From the NCBI GenBank assembly GCA_009377495.1, contig WHTZ01000023.1:18785-82784 (forward strand): 64,000 nucleotides of DNA, in the 5' to 3' direction. Source of the DNA: Luteitalea sp. (GTDB taxonomy: Bacteria > Acidobacteriota > Vicinamibacteria > Vicinamibacterales > Vicinamibacteraceae). The position numbers and the translations under genes are program-made. Below are positions 8,457 to 16,918 of the stretch, piece after piece. The stretch's first letter is position 1. Each line of letters begins with the position of its first letter. The notes under the pieces were generated by a model that was given only the letters and a program-made list of their open reading frames with translations, searched no databases and was not told where the DNA came from.

Positions 8457-10121
8457 TTACGGGCCAAGTACGCGCGATGAGGTCAGCACTATGTCGGCCC
8501 GCGACCACGCCTTCTCGAAGCGGGCACGCATAGCGCGCGCCTGATCGGTCCGGCCCTGTGCGTCGAGACTTTGCCATACACCGAAGAGCGACCAGCCGTT
8601 CTCGCGAAAGCGCTCGAGGTCCTCACGATACGCCTTCTCCGCCTCGCGGGCCCGGCCCGCCTTCAGCAGCAAAGCTCCAAGCACCTGCCGCGTCGGCTGA
8701 TGCCAGACAGGCGGCTCGTTGTAAGGGATGGTGTCCTCAATCGTGACCGCCTCAGACACGAGCTCGATGGCCTTATCGATCTTCCCCGCGCGAGCGGCTA
8801 GCTCCCCTCGAACGATACGGCTGGCAATCTCCAGGTTGGTGAGCAGTGGCAGATCCTTCAGCGTCGTCTTAAAGGCCTCGTGATTCATGACGGCCGTCAA
8901 CGCCGCGATCTCGGCCTGCGCGCGAGTTGTCTGGTCTCGCGCGATGAACGCAAGCCCCCGCGCGTAGTGCCAGATGCCTGTCGCGTACGGCTCGGACGCG
9001 GGCGGCATTGGCTCGGTCAGCATCTCTTGCCATCGGCCAAACCGCACGTAGGCGAGCCACGGCGTGACCGGGAAGTCGGCCGTCCATGCGAGAGCCCCGG
9101 CGTGATGGTGCGGCACCTTGGAGGCCACCCGGCGAGCGGCATCGATGGCCACCGCGCCACGTCCCTCGAACGTCGCCGCCGCCCACAGGAAGTGCAAGTT
9201 GTGCGGGTAATAGCTGACTGGATAGAGGCCCTGCCTCTGGCACTGGGCCAGGTAGTCCTCGTCGGCGGCGATCGCCCGCACGTTGATCTCCGCGGCATCG
9301 GCGTAGCGGCCCACGCGGATGTAGATGTGTGCCGGCATGTGAACCACATGGCCTGCGGCCGGCATCAGCGAACCGAGACGATCCGCGCTGGCTTCCGCGC
9401 GCTCCGGGGTCTCGGAGGCTTCCAGGAGGTGGATGTAGTAGTGATGGGCGCCAGGGTGGTCAGGATGATTCGCGATCACGCCTTCCAGCGCAGTCATCAG
9501 TGTCGCCGTCTCCGCCTTCGGCGAACCGTCCTCGTGCCAGTAGTCCCACGGCATCGTGTTCATGACGGCATCTGCGTAGAAAGTCTGCACGTCCGGATCC
9601 CGCGGATACGCCGCGGCCACCCTGGCCATCACCGCAGCGTAGGCGCGATCGAGCGACACGCGGGGCACGCTTGGATCCGACGCGAAGCGTGTGGCCAGCG
9701 CCTTCACCAGCGCCCGTTCTCGCGGGCTCGCACCGTCCAGCGCGCTGCGTGCGGCCTTCACAGCCTGATGTGCGAGCCGCGCATTCTCGTCGGTCAAGGG
9801 CGCGTTGAGATTCGGGGCCAACGCCATGGCCTGACCCCAATAGGCCATTGCCAGGGCGCGATCGAGCCGCGCCGCTTCCTGGAAGGCCCGCCGCGCCTCC
9901 TGGTGATTGAACGCGTACAGGAGGCGGAGGCCCTGGTCGAAGAACGTTTGAGCCCTTGGGCTCGCAGTGCTGACCGCCATGTGCAGCGTGCCGAGGCCGC
10001 GAAGCTCCGGCGCGAGAGGCGGGTCGGATGTCCGAGCGACCGTTGGCACGAGCACGACGAGCCACGTCAGCATCAAGAGAACGAGAACGTGGCGTCTGTT
10101 GGGAATTCGACGTGATAACAT
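8457..10121 (-). CDS. Secreted tetratricopeptide-repeat protein
   Basis: A 554-aa protein with an N-terminal signal or anchor (hydrophobic residues about 12-30, LVLLMLTWLVVLVPTVA). Helical repeats follow from about residue 55: FFDQGLRLLYAFNHQEARRAF, AMAYWGQAMALAPNLN, DVQTFYADAVMNTMPWDYW, HPGAHHYYIHLLE, HIYIRVGRYADAAEINVRAI and C-terminal AGRAREAEKAYREDLERF. The pattern resembles secreted TPR proteins common in Acidobacteriota and Bacteroidota whose role is unknown. A strong ribosome binding site, GGGAGGAACG, precedes the ATG at 10121. It follows the barrel-type protein gene by 42 bp, so both form one operon. Confidence 0.85.
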   Translation of the reverse strand: MLSRRIPNRRHVLVLLMLTWLVVLVPTVARTSDPPLAPELRGLGTLHMAVSTASPRAQTFFDQGLRLLYAFNHQEARRAFQEAARLDRALAMAYWGQAMALAPNLNAPLTDENARLAHQAVKAARSALDGASPRERALVKALATRFASDPSVPRVSLDRAYAAVMARVAAAYPRDPDVQTFYADAVMNTMPWDYWHEDGSPKAETATLMTALEGVIANHPDHPGAHHYYIHLLEASETPERAEASADRLGSLMPAAGHVVHMPAHIYIRVGRYADAAEINVRAIAADEDYLAQCQRQGLYPVSYYPHNLHFLWAAATFEGRGAVAIDAARRVASKVPHHHAGALAWTADFPVTPWLAYVRFGRWQEMLTEPMPPASEPYATGIWHYARGLAFIARDQTTRAQAEIAALTAVMNHEAFKTTLKDLPLLTNLEIASRIVRGELAARAGKIDKAIELVSEAVTIEDTIPYNEPPVWHQPTRQVLGALLLKAGRAREAEKAYREDLERFRENGWSLFGVWQSLDAQGRTDQARAMRARFEKAWSRADIVLTSSRVLGP

Positions 10122-10163
10122 TTGACGTTCCTCCCTATCCTTCGTGACCTCAGATTGACCGGC

Positions 10164-10766
10164 TCACTTCGTGGCCTTTCTCAGGATGAACGTCACGCGG
10201 AGATTCACGCCACCGGTCGCATTGAACCCGAGGAACTCCTGCCGCTGTTCTCCGACGTATCCGCGCAATCGGCCCGTGGCGCCAGTCACCGTACGCACGA
10301 TCGTGCCGCCGCCTTCGAGTCCCTCGGTCGCAATCGACTGAGTGTCCCGAGGCAAGAAGTACATCTGCGCCGTGTCCACCCAGATCGGTGCTGCGGGAAT
10401 CTCGGACGCCGCTACGAGGTGCGTCCCTCTGCAGAACCACCGGCCGATGGCGCCAGCGCTGTTCGGGTCGAATGTCGCGCCGTCGCCCTGAATCGTGCCG
10501 GCCCGATAGATGTTCCCCTCCGTGACGAAGAAGGACCCGCGCTCGGGCTGTGTGTCGGTGGGTTTCACCAAGGTCGGGTTGAACAGGGCGAAATCCTCGG
10601 CGACGTCGACGGTGAATACCACCCTGTCTGGCTGGTGCGATCGCGCGTGCGCAGGCGACATCTGCGCGCCCGCCGGCACCGCCCACATCGTCGCCGTAAG
10701 CGCCAGAGCCGCGATCCCGGGCCGAGCCGTCGTGAGCCGTGAACGAAGTCGATGAACGATGGACAT
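10164..10766 (-). CDS. Secreted allene-oxide-cyclase-like barrel protein
   Basis: A 200-aa protein starting at the ATG at 10766 (MSIVHRLRSRL), chosen for the AGAGAGG site 5' of it and because a signal peptide follows (GIAALALTATMWAVPAGAQM, cleavage near AGA-QM, about residue 34). The mature part shows the order of a dirigent/allene oxide cyclase-like beta-barrel: FFVTEGNIYRAGTIQGDGATF, IVRTVTGATGRLRGYVGEQRQE and a terminal LRVTFILRK strand. Bacterial members of this fold have no agreed function. It leads the operon with the TPR gene downstream and has its own upstream operator-like palindrome. Confidence 0.7.
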   Translation of the reverse strand: MSIVHRLRSRLTTARPGIAALALTATMWAVPAGAQMSPAHARSHQPDRVVFTVDVAEDFALFNPTLVKPTDTQPERGSFFVTEGNIYRAGTIQGDGATFDPNSAGAIGRWFCRGTHLVAASEIPAAPIWVDTAQMYFLPRDTQSIATEGLEGGGTIVRTVTGATGRLRGYVGEQRQEFLGFNATGGVNLRVTFILRKATK

Positions 10767-10881
10767 GGTCAACCTCTCTGTTCTCTTTCGTGTGTGGATT
10801 GGCGGTTGGGCCAGGGCGGCGCTCGATGTAGAAGTCACGCCCCCGCTTCCGCGTTCTCACCAGGAGAGGCGTGAGGTTGGA

Positions 10882-10896
10882 CCTTACGCTGTGAGG
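10882..10896. promoter_or_regulatory. Operator-like palindrome, copy 2 (CCTTACG-C-TGTGAGG)
   Basis: Imperfect 7-1-7 palindrome between the hydrolase stop and the barrel-protein start. About 36 bp around it (10862-10897) match the region around the perfect palindrome at 11839-11853 at roughly 26 of 36 positions, including a shared GAGGCG 5' of the palindrome. The shared site suggests that one regulator controls both transcription units. Confidence 0.55.
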
Positions 10897-10906
10897 TAGT
10901 CAGCAG

Positions 10907-11794
10907 CTACCGCCGGTGCTCGTGGCCGAAGGCGACGAGATCCGTTGCGAACTGCGCGGGATCCTCCCAGTGGAATGCGTGGCCGGCGCCAGGATAGACG
11001 ACGAGGCGCGAGGCCGGAATGGCGGCATGGAGAGCAGCCTGATCACACCGAGGGAATAACGCATCCTGATCGCCGCACACGATGAGCGTCGGCGCTTTGA
11101 TCGTCGCGAGCTCCTTCGAAAAGTCAGACTCCAAACAGTCCACGAACGCGGCTCGCCACACGTGTGCCGGTACCTTGAGGGTCTCTCGCACGAGGGTCTC
11201 GAGACGTGCTCGAGGTACCGGGCGAGCGAGTATGCGCTGTTGAAAGTCGAGGACGAACCTCGGATCCATGGGATCGAGGAGCGTCGACACGGCCGAGCCC
11301 CAGAGCTCGGGCACACCGGCGTGACCACGCAGGGCGGGAAACGCGCCCATGAGCACGAGCCCGAGGGTGCGCCCGGGGTGATCCATCGCAAACCGCTGAG
11401 CGACGTAGCTGCCCATCGAATGGCCGACGATCAGCGCCGCAGGAATATCGAGCTTGTCCAGGAACGCATCCAGGTCCGACGAGAAGTCCACGATCCGATA
11501 GCCCGCGACGGGGCGACTCGAGCCGCCGTGACCTCGTTGGCTCAGGGCAACGGCATGCATGGACGATGGAAGACGCGACAGCACGCCCTCGAAGGACCGC
11601 CACGAATCCGTCACGCCGTGCAGGAACACGACCGGCAGTCCAGACGGGTCACCTTGCTGAACGTACTCGAGCCTGACGCCGCTTCGAAGACTCACCGACT
11701 TGGCCCCGGTTACCTGCCGCATGCGCCTTCGACCAACGTACGCCTGGGTGAACACAACTTTGGACGAGTGCGGGCTATAATCCATGACCAGCAT
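10907..11794 (-). CDS. Alpha/beta hydrolase
   Basis: A 295-aa cytoplasmic alpha/beta-hydrolase fold protein. The oxyanion-hole strand is VVFLHGVTDSW (about 54-65), the nucleophile elbow GHSMGS puts Ser at about 126, the acid is in LIVCGDQDALF (about 235) and the base in GAGHAFHWE (about 264). All three triad positions look intact. The sequence resembles carboxylesterases and 3-oxoadipate enol-lactonase-like enzymes, but the substrate cannot be named. Start ATG at 11794 with GGGAGG seven bases upstream. It is divergent from the TolB-TPR regulator; the perfect palindrome at 11839-11853 lies in the 78-bp gap. Confidence 0.88.
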   Translation of the reverse strand: MLVMDYSPHSSKVVFTQAYVGRRRMRQVTGAKSVSLRSGVRLEYVQQGDPSGLPVVFLHGVTDSWRSFEGVLSRLPSSMHAVALSQRGHGGSSRPVAGYRIVDFSSDLDAFLDKLDIPAALIVGHSMGSYVAQRFAMDHPGRTLGLVLMGAFPALRGHAGVPELWGSAVSTLLDPMDPRFVLDFQQRILARPVPRARLETLVRETLKVPAHVWRAAFVDCLESDFSKELATIKAPTLIVCGDQDALFPRCDQAALHAAIPASRLVVYPGAGHAFHWEDPAQFATDLVAFGHEHRR

Positions 11795-11838
11795 AGGTTC
11801 CTCCCTTCAACATTCATCAGAAGAGGCGCAAGGCGAAA

Positions 11839-11853
11839 CCTCACAGTGTGAGG
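11839..11853. promoter_or_regulatory. Perfect operator-like palindrome CCTCACA-G-TGTGAGG
   Basis: A perfect 7-1-7 inverted repeat in the intergenic space between the divergent hydrolase (minus) and TolB-TPR protein (plus). A diverged copy with similar flanks occurs at 10882-10896 ahead of the next minus-strand operon. Position and symmetry suit a dimeric transcription factor. Which protein binds is not evident, because the neighbouring TolB-TPR protein shows no clear DNA-binding domain. Confidence 0.65.
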
Positions 11854-11872
11854 TGCCAATGCGAGGCTTGAC

Positions 11873-13660
11873 ATGATCGCGGCCACCATCGCGCTCGCCC
11901 CGTTCGAGAACCTGTCGGGGGATCCGAACGAGGAATACTTCGTCCAGGGATTCGTTGAGGACGTCGCGACTGAGCTCTCCCGCTTCGGCACCATCGAAGT
12001 CCTCTATCCGCGTGCCGTTCTGGCCTTCATCCGGGCGCGCACCTCAGACGCCGACAGCGGTCCGATCGCCGATCACATTCTCCGCGGCAGCATCCGGCGT
12101 GCCGGGGACGTCATTCGGGTCGCGGTGCAACTGCTCGGCTCGGGAACCGGCCGGCAGTTGTGGGCCGACAGGTACGACGCGACCGCGAACGACCTGCTCG
12201 CAGTACAGGATGAGATCGCGGCGCGTATCGCGGGAGCCCTTGCCAGCCGCGTCGACGACGCGCGTCTCGCCGTGGCGCGGCGCACGCCGCTGGCAAGCCT
12301 GGAGGTGTACGACTGCTGGCTGCGTGGCCTGGACTGCCTCCACAAGGGCACTGTCGAGGCAGACGCCGAGGCACGCGGGTTTTTCGAGCGGGCGCTGGAA
12401 ATCGATCCGACCTATGCTCGGGCGTACACTGGCCTGTCACTGTCGCACTTCAACGAGTGGAGCTGCCAAGCCTGGGAGCACTGGGACGAGAAGGAACGAC
12501 TCGCATACGACTACGCGCTCCGCGCAGCCAAGCTCGACGACAACGACGCCACCGTGCAGGTGGTGCTGGCACGCATTCTGCTGTATCGGCGGCACTTCGA
12601 CGAAGCGGCGCACCACGTCGACCGTGCGCTGGCGCTCAACCCCAACGACACCGATGCGCTGGTCCACGCCGCGCTCTGTCGCGCATACCTCGGCGACGGG
12701 GAATCGGCGCTCGCGCTTGCGAACAAAGCAACGCGCCTGAATCCGGCCTTCCCCGACTGGTATCTCGCCCCAGCGGGCCTGGCCTTGTTCGTGCTCGGCC
12801 GGGACGCCGAGGCCAAAGAGCTAGGTTTGAGGGTGCCCTCCTCGATGTTCGTCGATTGGGCGGCCTATTGTGCGGCGGTGTGTGCGCTGACCGGCAACAT
12901 GACGGACGCGCGAACATACCTGGAGCGGTTTCTCACGTGCTTCCGTGAGCGAATCACCTTCGGGCGCACGCCTGAGCCTGGAGAGCCGCTTCGCTGGCTC
13001 CTTCACGTCAACCCATTTCGGCACGAGCAAGCTGCCGAGCGATTGGCGCGCGGGCTCCGCGCGGCCGGCCTCGAGAGCGATCCGGACGAGGGGCGGCCGG
13101 AGGCGGCTGTGCACCCCGCAGGACTGGAGGCTGCTCGAGCGACGTTCCGCCGAGACGGAACGTTCTGGACGCTTGCGTTCGACGACCTGGCCGTCCAGCT
13201 CACCAACCAAAAGGGCTTCCACGATCTCGTGCGGCTTCTCGCGCGTCCGTGCGCGGAGATCCATTGTCTCGAGCTCGCCGATCGGTCGGCTGAGAGTGAT
13301 GGGCACGATCCTGTGCTCGACGAGCGCGCCCAGCGCGAAATCCAGGCGCGCGTGCGCGACCTCCAGCAGGAGATCGACGACGCGGACGCGTCGAACGACA
13401 TCGGTCGGGCCGAGCGGGCCCGTGAAGAGCTCGATCAGATCGTCGAGCTCCTTTCGAGTGCGCTTGGGTTGCACGGCCGATCGCGTGGGCTCGGCAATGC
13501 CGCCGAACGCGCCCGCTCCGCCGTCACCTGGCGCATTCGAAGTGCCATCAAGAAGATCGCGTCAGCCCACCCGCGCCTCGGACGTCACCTCGAGAACGCG
13601 GTGCGCACCGGGACCTTCTGCGCCTACGTGCCGGAAACCTCCATCGACTGGGCGGTCTGA
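11873..13660 (+). CDS. TolB-like/TPR protein with an AfsR/cyclase-associated C-terminal domain
   Basis: A 595-aa cytoplasmic protein in three parts. Residues 1-125 are the TolB-like module seen in CadC-type regulators and adenylate cyclases (IALAPFENLSGDPNEEYFVQG, HILRGSIRRAGDVIRVAVQLL, LLAVQDEIAARIAGAL). Residues 145-330 are TPR repeats (ARGFFERALEIDPTYARAYTG, HHVDRALALNPNDTDALVHA). Residues 420-595 match a domain often attached to large regulators and predicted ATPases: FRRDGTFWTLAFDDLAVQLTN, KGFHDLVRLLARP, PVLDERAQREIQARV, and the end RIRSAIKKIA...VRTGTFCAYVPE. The usual N-terminal HTH or cyclase domain is absent. It probably acts as a protein-interaction or sensor partner. Start ATG at 11873; GTG starts further in are less likely. 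Confidence 0.75.
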   Translation: MIAATIALAPFENLSGDPNEEYFVQGFVEDVATELSRFGTIEVLYPRAVLAFIRARTSDADSGPIADHILRGSIRRAGDVIRVAVQLLGSGTGRQLWADRYDATANDLLAVQDEIAARIAGALASRVDDARLAVARRTPLASLEVYDCWLRGLDCLHKGTVEADAEARGFFERALEIDPTYARAYTGLSLSHFNEWSCQAWEHWDEKERLAYDYALRAAKLDDNDATVQVVLARILLYRRHFDEAAHHVDRALALNPNDTDALVHAALCRAYLGDGESALALANKATRLNPAFPDWYLAPAGLALFVLGRDAEAKELGLRVPSSMFVDWAAYCAAVCALTGNMTDARTYLERFLTCFRERITFGRTPEPGEPLRWLLHVNPFRHEQAAERLARGLRAAGLESDPDEGRPEAAVHPAGLEAARATFRRDGTFWTLAFDDLAVQLTNQKGFHDLVRLLARPCAEIHCLELADRSAESDGHDPVLDERAQREIQARVRDLQQEIDDADASNDIGRAERAREELDQIVELLSSALGLHGRSRGLGNAAERARSAVTWRIRSAIKKIASAHPRLGRHLENAVRTGTFCAYVPETSIDWAV

Positions 13661-13704
13661 CCTCCTACCTTCCTCCGCCATCGCGAGCGCGAGCGAGCGC
13701 CTGA

Positions 13705-14454
13705 TCAGTCCGTCAACCACAGGAGAATCGCAAAGAAGACGATCGTCACCGTCACCGCGCGCTGCAGCCAGCGATGTCCCTTGAGCACCGTCATCCGCGC
13801 CCCCAGGATGCCGCCCGCGAGGTTGCCCGCGGCGAGCGCGAGGCCCAGTGGCCAGTGCACGTAGCCGGTCGCCGCGAAGATGCCGAGCGAGAGCAGTGTC
13901 TGCAGGAGCACCACCAGCACCTTCACCGCGTTGCCACGCACAAGGTCCAAGCCCGAGGTCGTGGTCAGCGCGAGCAAGAGGAAGCCAACCCCGGCTTGGA
14001 GGAATCCGCCGTAGAGGCCGGCGCCGAAGAAGCCGAGCGCGCGTGCCCACTGCCATGGTGGGTGCGGGTCGGTATGGACGCCCGGGTCCCCGCCACCGCG
14101 CCAGAGCGTCCAGATCGTCAGGGCGAGCATGGCGGTGGCGAGGATGCGCCGAAATGCGAGGTCCGGCACGACCAGCGCCGCCCACGTTCCCAATGCAGCA
14201 CCGACGAGCACCGGCACGCTGGCGATACACGCCCAGCGCCAGTCCATCACACGATGACTGTGGAAGCTCCACACCGCGCCCACGTTCTGCGCAACCACGC
14301 CCACGCGGTTCGTGCCGTTGGCCGCGCTGGCCGGCAGGCCCAAGAAGAGCAGGATCGGTAGAGTCAGGAAGGAGCCGCCTCCGGCAAAGACGTTGATCGT
14401 GCCCGCGACCAGACCCGCCGTCGCGCACACGGCGTAGGCAACCAGGTCGCTCAC
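13705..14454 (-). CDS. TauE/SafE-family anion exporter (membrane)
   Basis: A 249-aa protein with about eight TM helices. The start is taken as the GTG at 14454 (VSDLVAYAVCATAGLVAGTINVFAGGGS), which overlaps the MgtE stop by 4 nt (GTGA). The first half carries the family signature AGTINVFAGGGSFLTLPILLFLGL; the second has the repeat GAGLYGGFLQAGVGFLLLAL. TauE/SafE proteins are proposed exporters of sulfite, sulfoacetate or related organosulfur anions; the substrate here is not known. A longer in-frame reading upstream overlaps MgtE in another frame and is rejected. Translational coupling to the magnesium transporter gene is likely. Confidence 0.85.
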   Translation of the reverse strand: MSDLVAYAVCATAGLVAGTINVFAGGGSFLTLPILLFLGLPASAANGTNRVGVVAQNVGAVWSFHSHRVMDWRWACIASVPVLVGAALGTWAALVVPDLAFRRILATAMLALTIWTLWRGGGDPGVHTDPHPPWQWARALGFFGAGLYGGFLQAGVGFLLLALTTTSGLDLVRGNAVKVLVVLLQTLLSLGIFAATGYVHWPLGLALAAGNLAGGILGARMTVLKGHRWLQRAVTVTIVFFAILLWLTD

Positions 14455-15884
14455 AACAGGAAGACCTGCGCCAGGCCGAGGAAGAGCAGGAAGCCCATGC
14501 TGTCGGTGATGAAGGTGAGTAGGACGCTCGACCCCCGCGCGGGATCGCGACCCGTGCGCTGCAGGACGAGCGGCACGCCAATACCGACGAGCGCCGCCAC
14601 GAGCAGATTGAGGAGCACAGCCACACTCATGACCAGGCCCAGCGGTGCGCTCCGATAGATCGCCAGCGCGAAGAGGCCCACCAGCAATCCCCACAACACG
14701 CCGTTCAGCAACGAGACGAACACCTCCTTGCGAACGAGATAGCGCGCGTTGCCAGCCTGAATCTGATCGAGCGCCAGGCCGCGCACCACGAGCGCGACCG
14801 TCTGGTTGCCCGTATTCCCGCCCACGCTCGCGACGATGGGCATGAGCGTCGCCAGCGCGACGAGTTGCTCGATCGTGTGCTCGAAGAGCCCGATCACACG
14901 CGAGGCAACGAAGGCCGTCAGCAGGTTCACCATCAGCCAGGGCCACCGGTTGCGCGCCGAGTCCATGACCGGCGCGAACAGATCCTCATCGCCCCGCAGA
15001 CCGGCGAGCTCGAGCGCGCGCCGATCGGCCTCGGCCCGGACCCAATCCATCACCACGTCCACGCTCAGCCGGCCCAGGAGCTTGCCACGGTCGTCGATGA
15101 CCGGCGCCGAGATCAGATCGTACCGCTCGAATGCCTTCACGGCCGCGTCGATGGGCTCGTCGGGCCTGAACGCGATGAGATCCGTGGTCATCACCTCAGC
15201 GACCGGCGCATGTGGGTCGTGGTGGAGGAGGTCTGCCAGCGGTATCGCGCCGCGTAGCACGTGGCGTACGTCGACCACGAAGAGGCGGTCTGTGTGGTCC
15301 GGCAGCGCCCCGCGGCGCCGGAGGTCGTCTATCGCATCCTGCAGCGTACCCGACTCGCGCACGTCCGCCACTTCGCCGCTCATCAGGTGACCGATGCTCG
15401 CCTCTGGATACGCGACCGCCGTGCGAAGGAAGGTCTGGTCTCCAGCGTCGAGCGATCGCGAGGCCTCGTGCCAGACGTCGTCGGGGACCGCATCCTTGAG
15501 ATAGGCCAGGTCGTCGGCGTCCAGCGCACGGAGCGCGCCGACGAGTCCGGCGTGAGGCAGCTCCTCGACGAGCGACCGCCGCACGCCCTCGGCCACCTCC
15601 ACCAGCACCTCTCCCTTCAGCCCGGTCGGCGTTTGGCTCCAGACCAGGCTCCGGTCGTCGAGGGGCAGCGCCTCGAGAATGAAGGCGAGGTCGGCCGGGT
15701 GCAGCGTCCGCAGCCGCGCGTGTAGCTCGGCGAGGTTTTGACGGTGCTGCAGGTTCTCCAAAAGGTCCCGGCGCGATCCTTCTTGCCGGTGGATCAACGC
15801 GTCGAGCACCCGATGCTTCTGCAGCAGCCGTGTCACGTCGCCAAGGCTGGCCTGCAGGCGATCCTCCGAGCGTCCAATCTGCAT
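14451..15884 (-). CDS. mgtE: Magnesium transporter MgtE
   Basis: A 477-aa Mg2+ channel/transporter with the classic arrangement: N-terminal superhelical domain (about 30-140; LHPADLAFILEALPLDDRSL), two CBS domains (about 145-270; VAEVMTTDLIAFRPDEPIDAAV, then DLISAPVIDDRGKLLGRL) and five C-terminal TM helices (about 310-475). The pore-lining motif PIVASVGGNTGNQ is intact and precedes the plug region. In characterised MgtE the N and CBS domains sense cytosolic Mg2+ and close the pore. The gene is coupled to the TauE-like gene downstream (GTGA overlap). No M-box riboswitch was noticed upstream, where the UbiA gene ends only 20 bp away. Confidence 0.95.
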   Translation of the reverse strand: MQIGRSEDRLQASLGDVTRLLQKHRVLDALIHRQEGSRRDLLENLQHRQNLAELHARLRTLHPADLAFILEALPLDDRSLVWSQTPTGLKGEVLVEVAEGVRRSLVEELPHAGLVGALRALDADDLAYLKDAVPDDVWHEASRSLDAGDQTFLRTAVAYPEASIGHLMSGEVADVRESGTLQDAIDDLRRRGALPDHTDRLFVVDVRHVLRGAIPLADLLHHDPHAPVAEVMTTDLIAFRPDEPIDAAVKAFERYDLISAPVIDDRGKLLGRLSVDVVMDWVRAEADRRALELAGLRGDEDLFAPVMDSARNRWPWLMVNLLTAFVASRVIGLFEHTIEQLVALATLMPIVASVGGNTGNQTVALVVRGLALDQIQAGNARYLVRKEVFVSLLNGVLWGLLVGLFALAIYRSAPLGLVMSVAVLLNLLVAALVGIGVPLVLQRTGRDPARGSSVLLTFITDSMGFLLFLGLAQVFLL

Positions 15885-15904
15885 GCGTGCTCCGTGTCAG
15901 CAGG

Positions 15905-16918
15905 TCAAGGGTTGATCTCCCAGAGCGAAGCGACGCCGGCCGGGTCGACCGTGAACCACTCGTAGAGTACCGGAACGTGCACGAACATGAGGACCACGAA
16001 CAGGATCAGGCACAGAACCAGATAGGCTGACAGGCGGCGCTCGAGATACAACCGCTCAGGATGCTGGACGGCGCTCCGCGGCTTGTACGCAATCTGCATG
16101 TAATGCGCGAAGACCCCTGCGACGAGGGGCGCCATCAGCACGAGCTCCGGTCGATACCGCAGCATGAACATGCCACCGAACTCGGCGCCGAGCACCGCAT
16201 AGAAGATGCAGCTCACGAGCAGCTTCTGCTCGGTGTAGAACTGGAACGAGCGGCGATACGGTCCCGCGACGCGTTGCGCGGAGAGCTCGCGGTACTCCGA
16301 CAGTCGCTTCACGGTCATCAAGAACGCGCCGCTCATCCAGTACGCCAACACGAGCGAGAACGGCGGCAGGCGATCAGGGATGACGGCAAACCACCCCAGC
16401 CCCAAACGTAGCGGGTTGTTGGCCGACTCGCTCAAGACGTCGAGATACGGCGAGTCCTTCAGCCGGATGGGCGGCACGTTGTACAGCACACCCATGAGCC
16501 AGAGCCCGGCGGCCATGACGGCCACCGGCGTGCTCACCGCAAGCGCGAGCCCGACGCCTGCCCCGGCAAGCAGAGCCCATTCGAGCACCGCCCACCTCGT
16601 CCGGATCTTCCCGGACACGGCGGGACGTGCTGCCTTGTGTGGATGGAAGCGATCGGTCGCGGCATCGAGCAGCTCGTTCAGCACGTAGTTGCTCGAGGCC
16701 ACCAAACACGTGGCGGCGAGGGTCAGCGCAAGCGCGACTACGGTGCGCCACGTCAGGCGCTCAGGCTGGTAAAAGAGCGCCACGGCGATGCCGGGCAACA
16801 TGAGGACGTTTTTTGGCCAGTGGTCCAACCGCGCGATCCGGATGTACGGCATCAAGGTGCCCGGTCCCGCCGCCGCACCGTCGGTCAGTGCTGCCGAAGC
16901 GATCCGTTCGGTGGACAT
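15905..16918 (-). CDS. UbiA-family prenyltransferase, decaprenyl-phosphate phosphoribosyltransferase-like
   Basis: A 337-aa inner-membrane enzyme with eight or nine TM helices. The first aspartate-rich motif N-E-L-L-D-A-A-T-D (about 81-89), followed by RFHPHKAARPAVSG, closely resembles the NDxxDxxxDRxHPxKxxRP motif of DPPR synthases (Rv3806c type), which transfer phosphoribose to polyprenyl phosphate, rather than quinone-pathway UbiA. The N-terminal RIARLDHWPKNVLM is also typical. The second motif region (YLDVLSESANNPLRL) deviates from DPPR synthase, so the acceptor or sugar may differ. The gene start lies within the end of the GT-C glycosyltransferase gene (34-bp overlap), suggesting a shared polyprenyl-phosphate-sugar pathway. 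Confidence 0.8.
   Translation of the reverse strand: MSTERIASAALTDGAAAGPGTLMPYIRIARLDHWPKNVLMLPGIAVALFYQPERLTWRTVVALALTLAATCLVASSNYVLNELLDAATDRFHPHKAARPAVSGKIRTRWAVLEWALLAGAGVGLALAVSTPVAVMAAGLWLMGVLYNVPPIRLKDSPYLDVLSESANNPLRLGLGWFAVIPDRLPPFSLVLAYWMSGAFLMTVKRLSEYRELSAQRVAGPYRRSFQFYTEQKLLVSCIFYAVLGAEFGGMFMLRYRPELVLMAPLVAGVFAHYMQIAYKPRSAVQHPERLYLERRLSAYLVLCLILFVVLMFVHVPVLYEWFTVDPAGVASLWEINP

Noticed and set aside
13705..14946. 413-aa version of the TauE-like protein
   Set aside because: The first 160 codons overlap mgtE in another frame and are not protein-like; the GTG at 14454 gives the normal family length.
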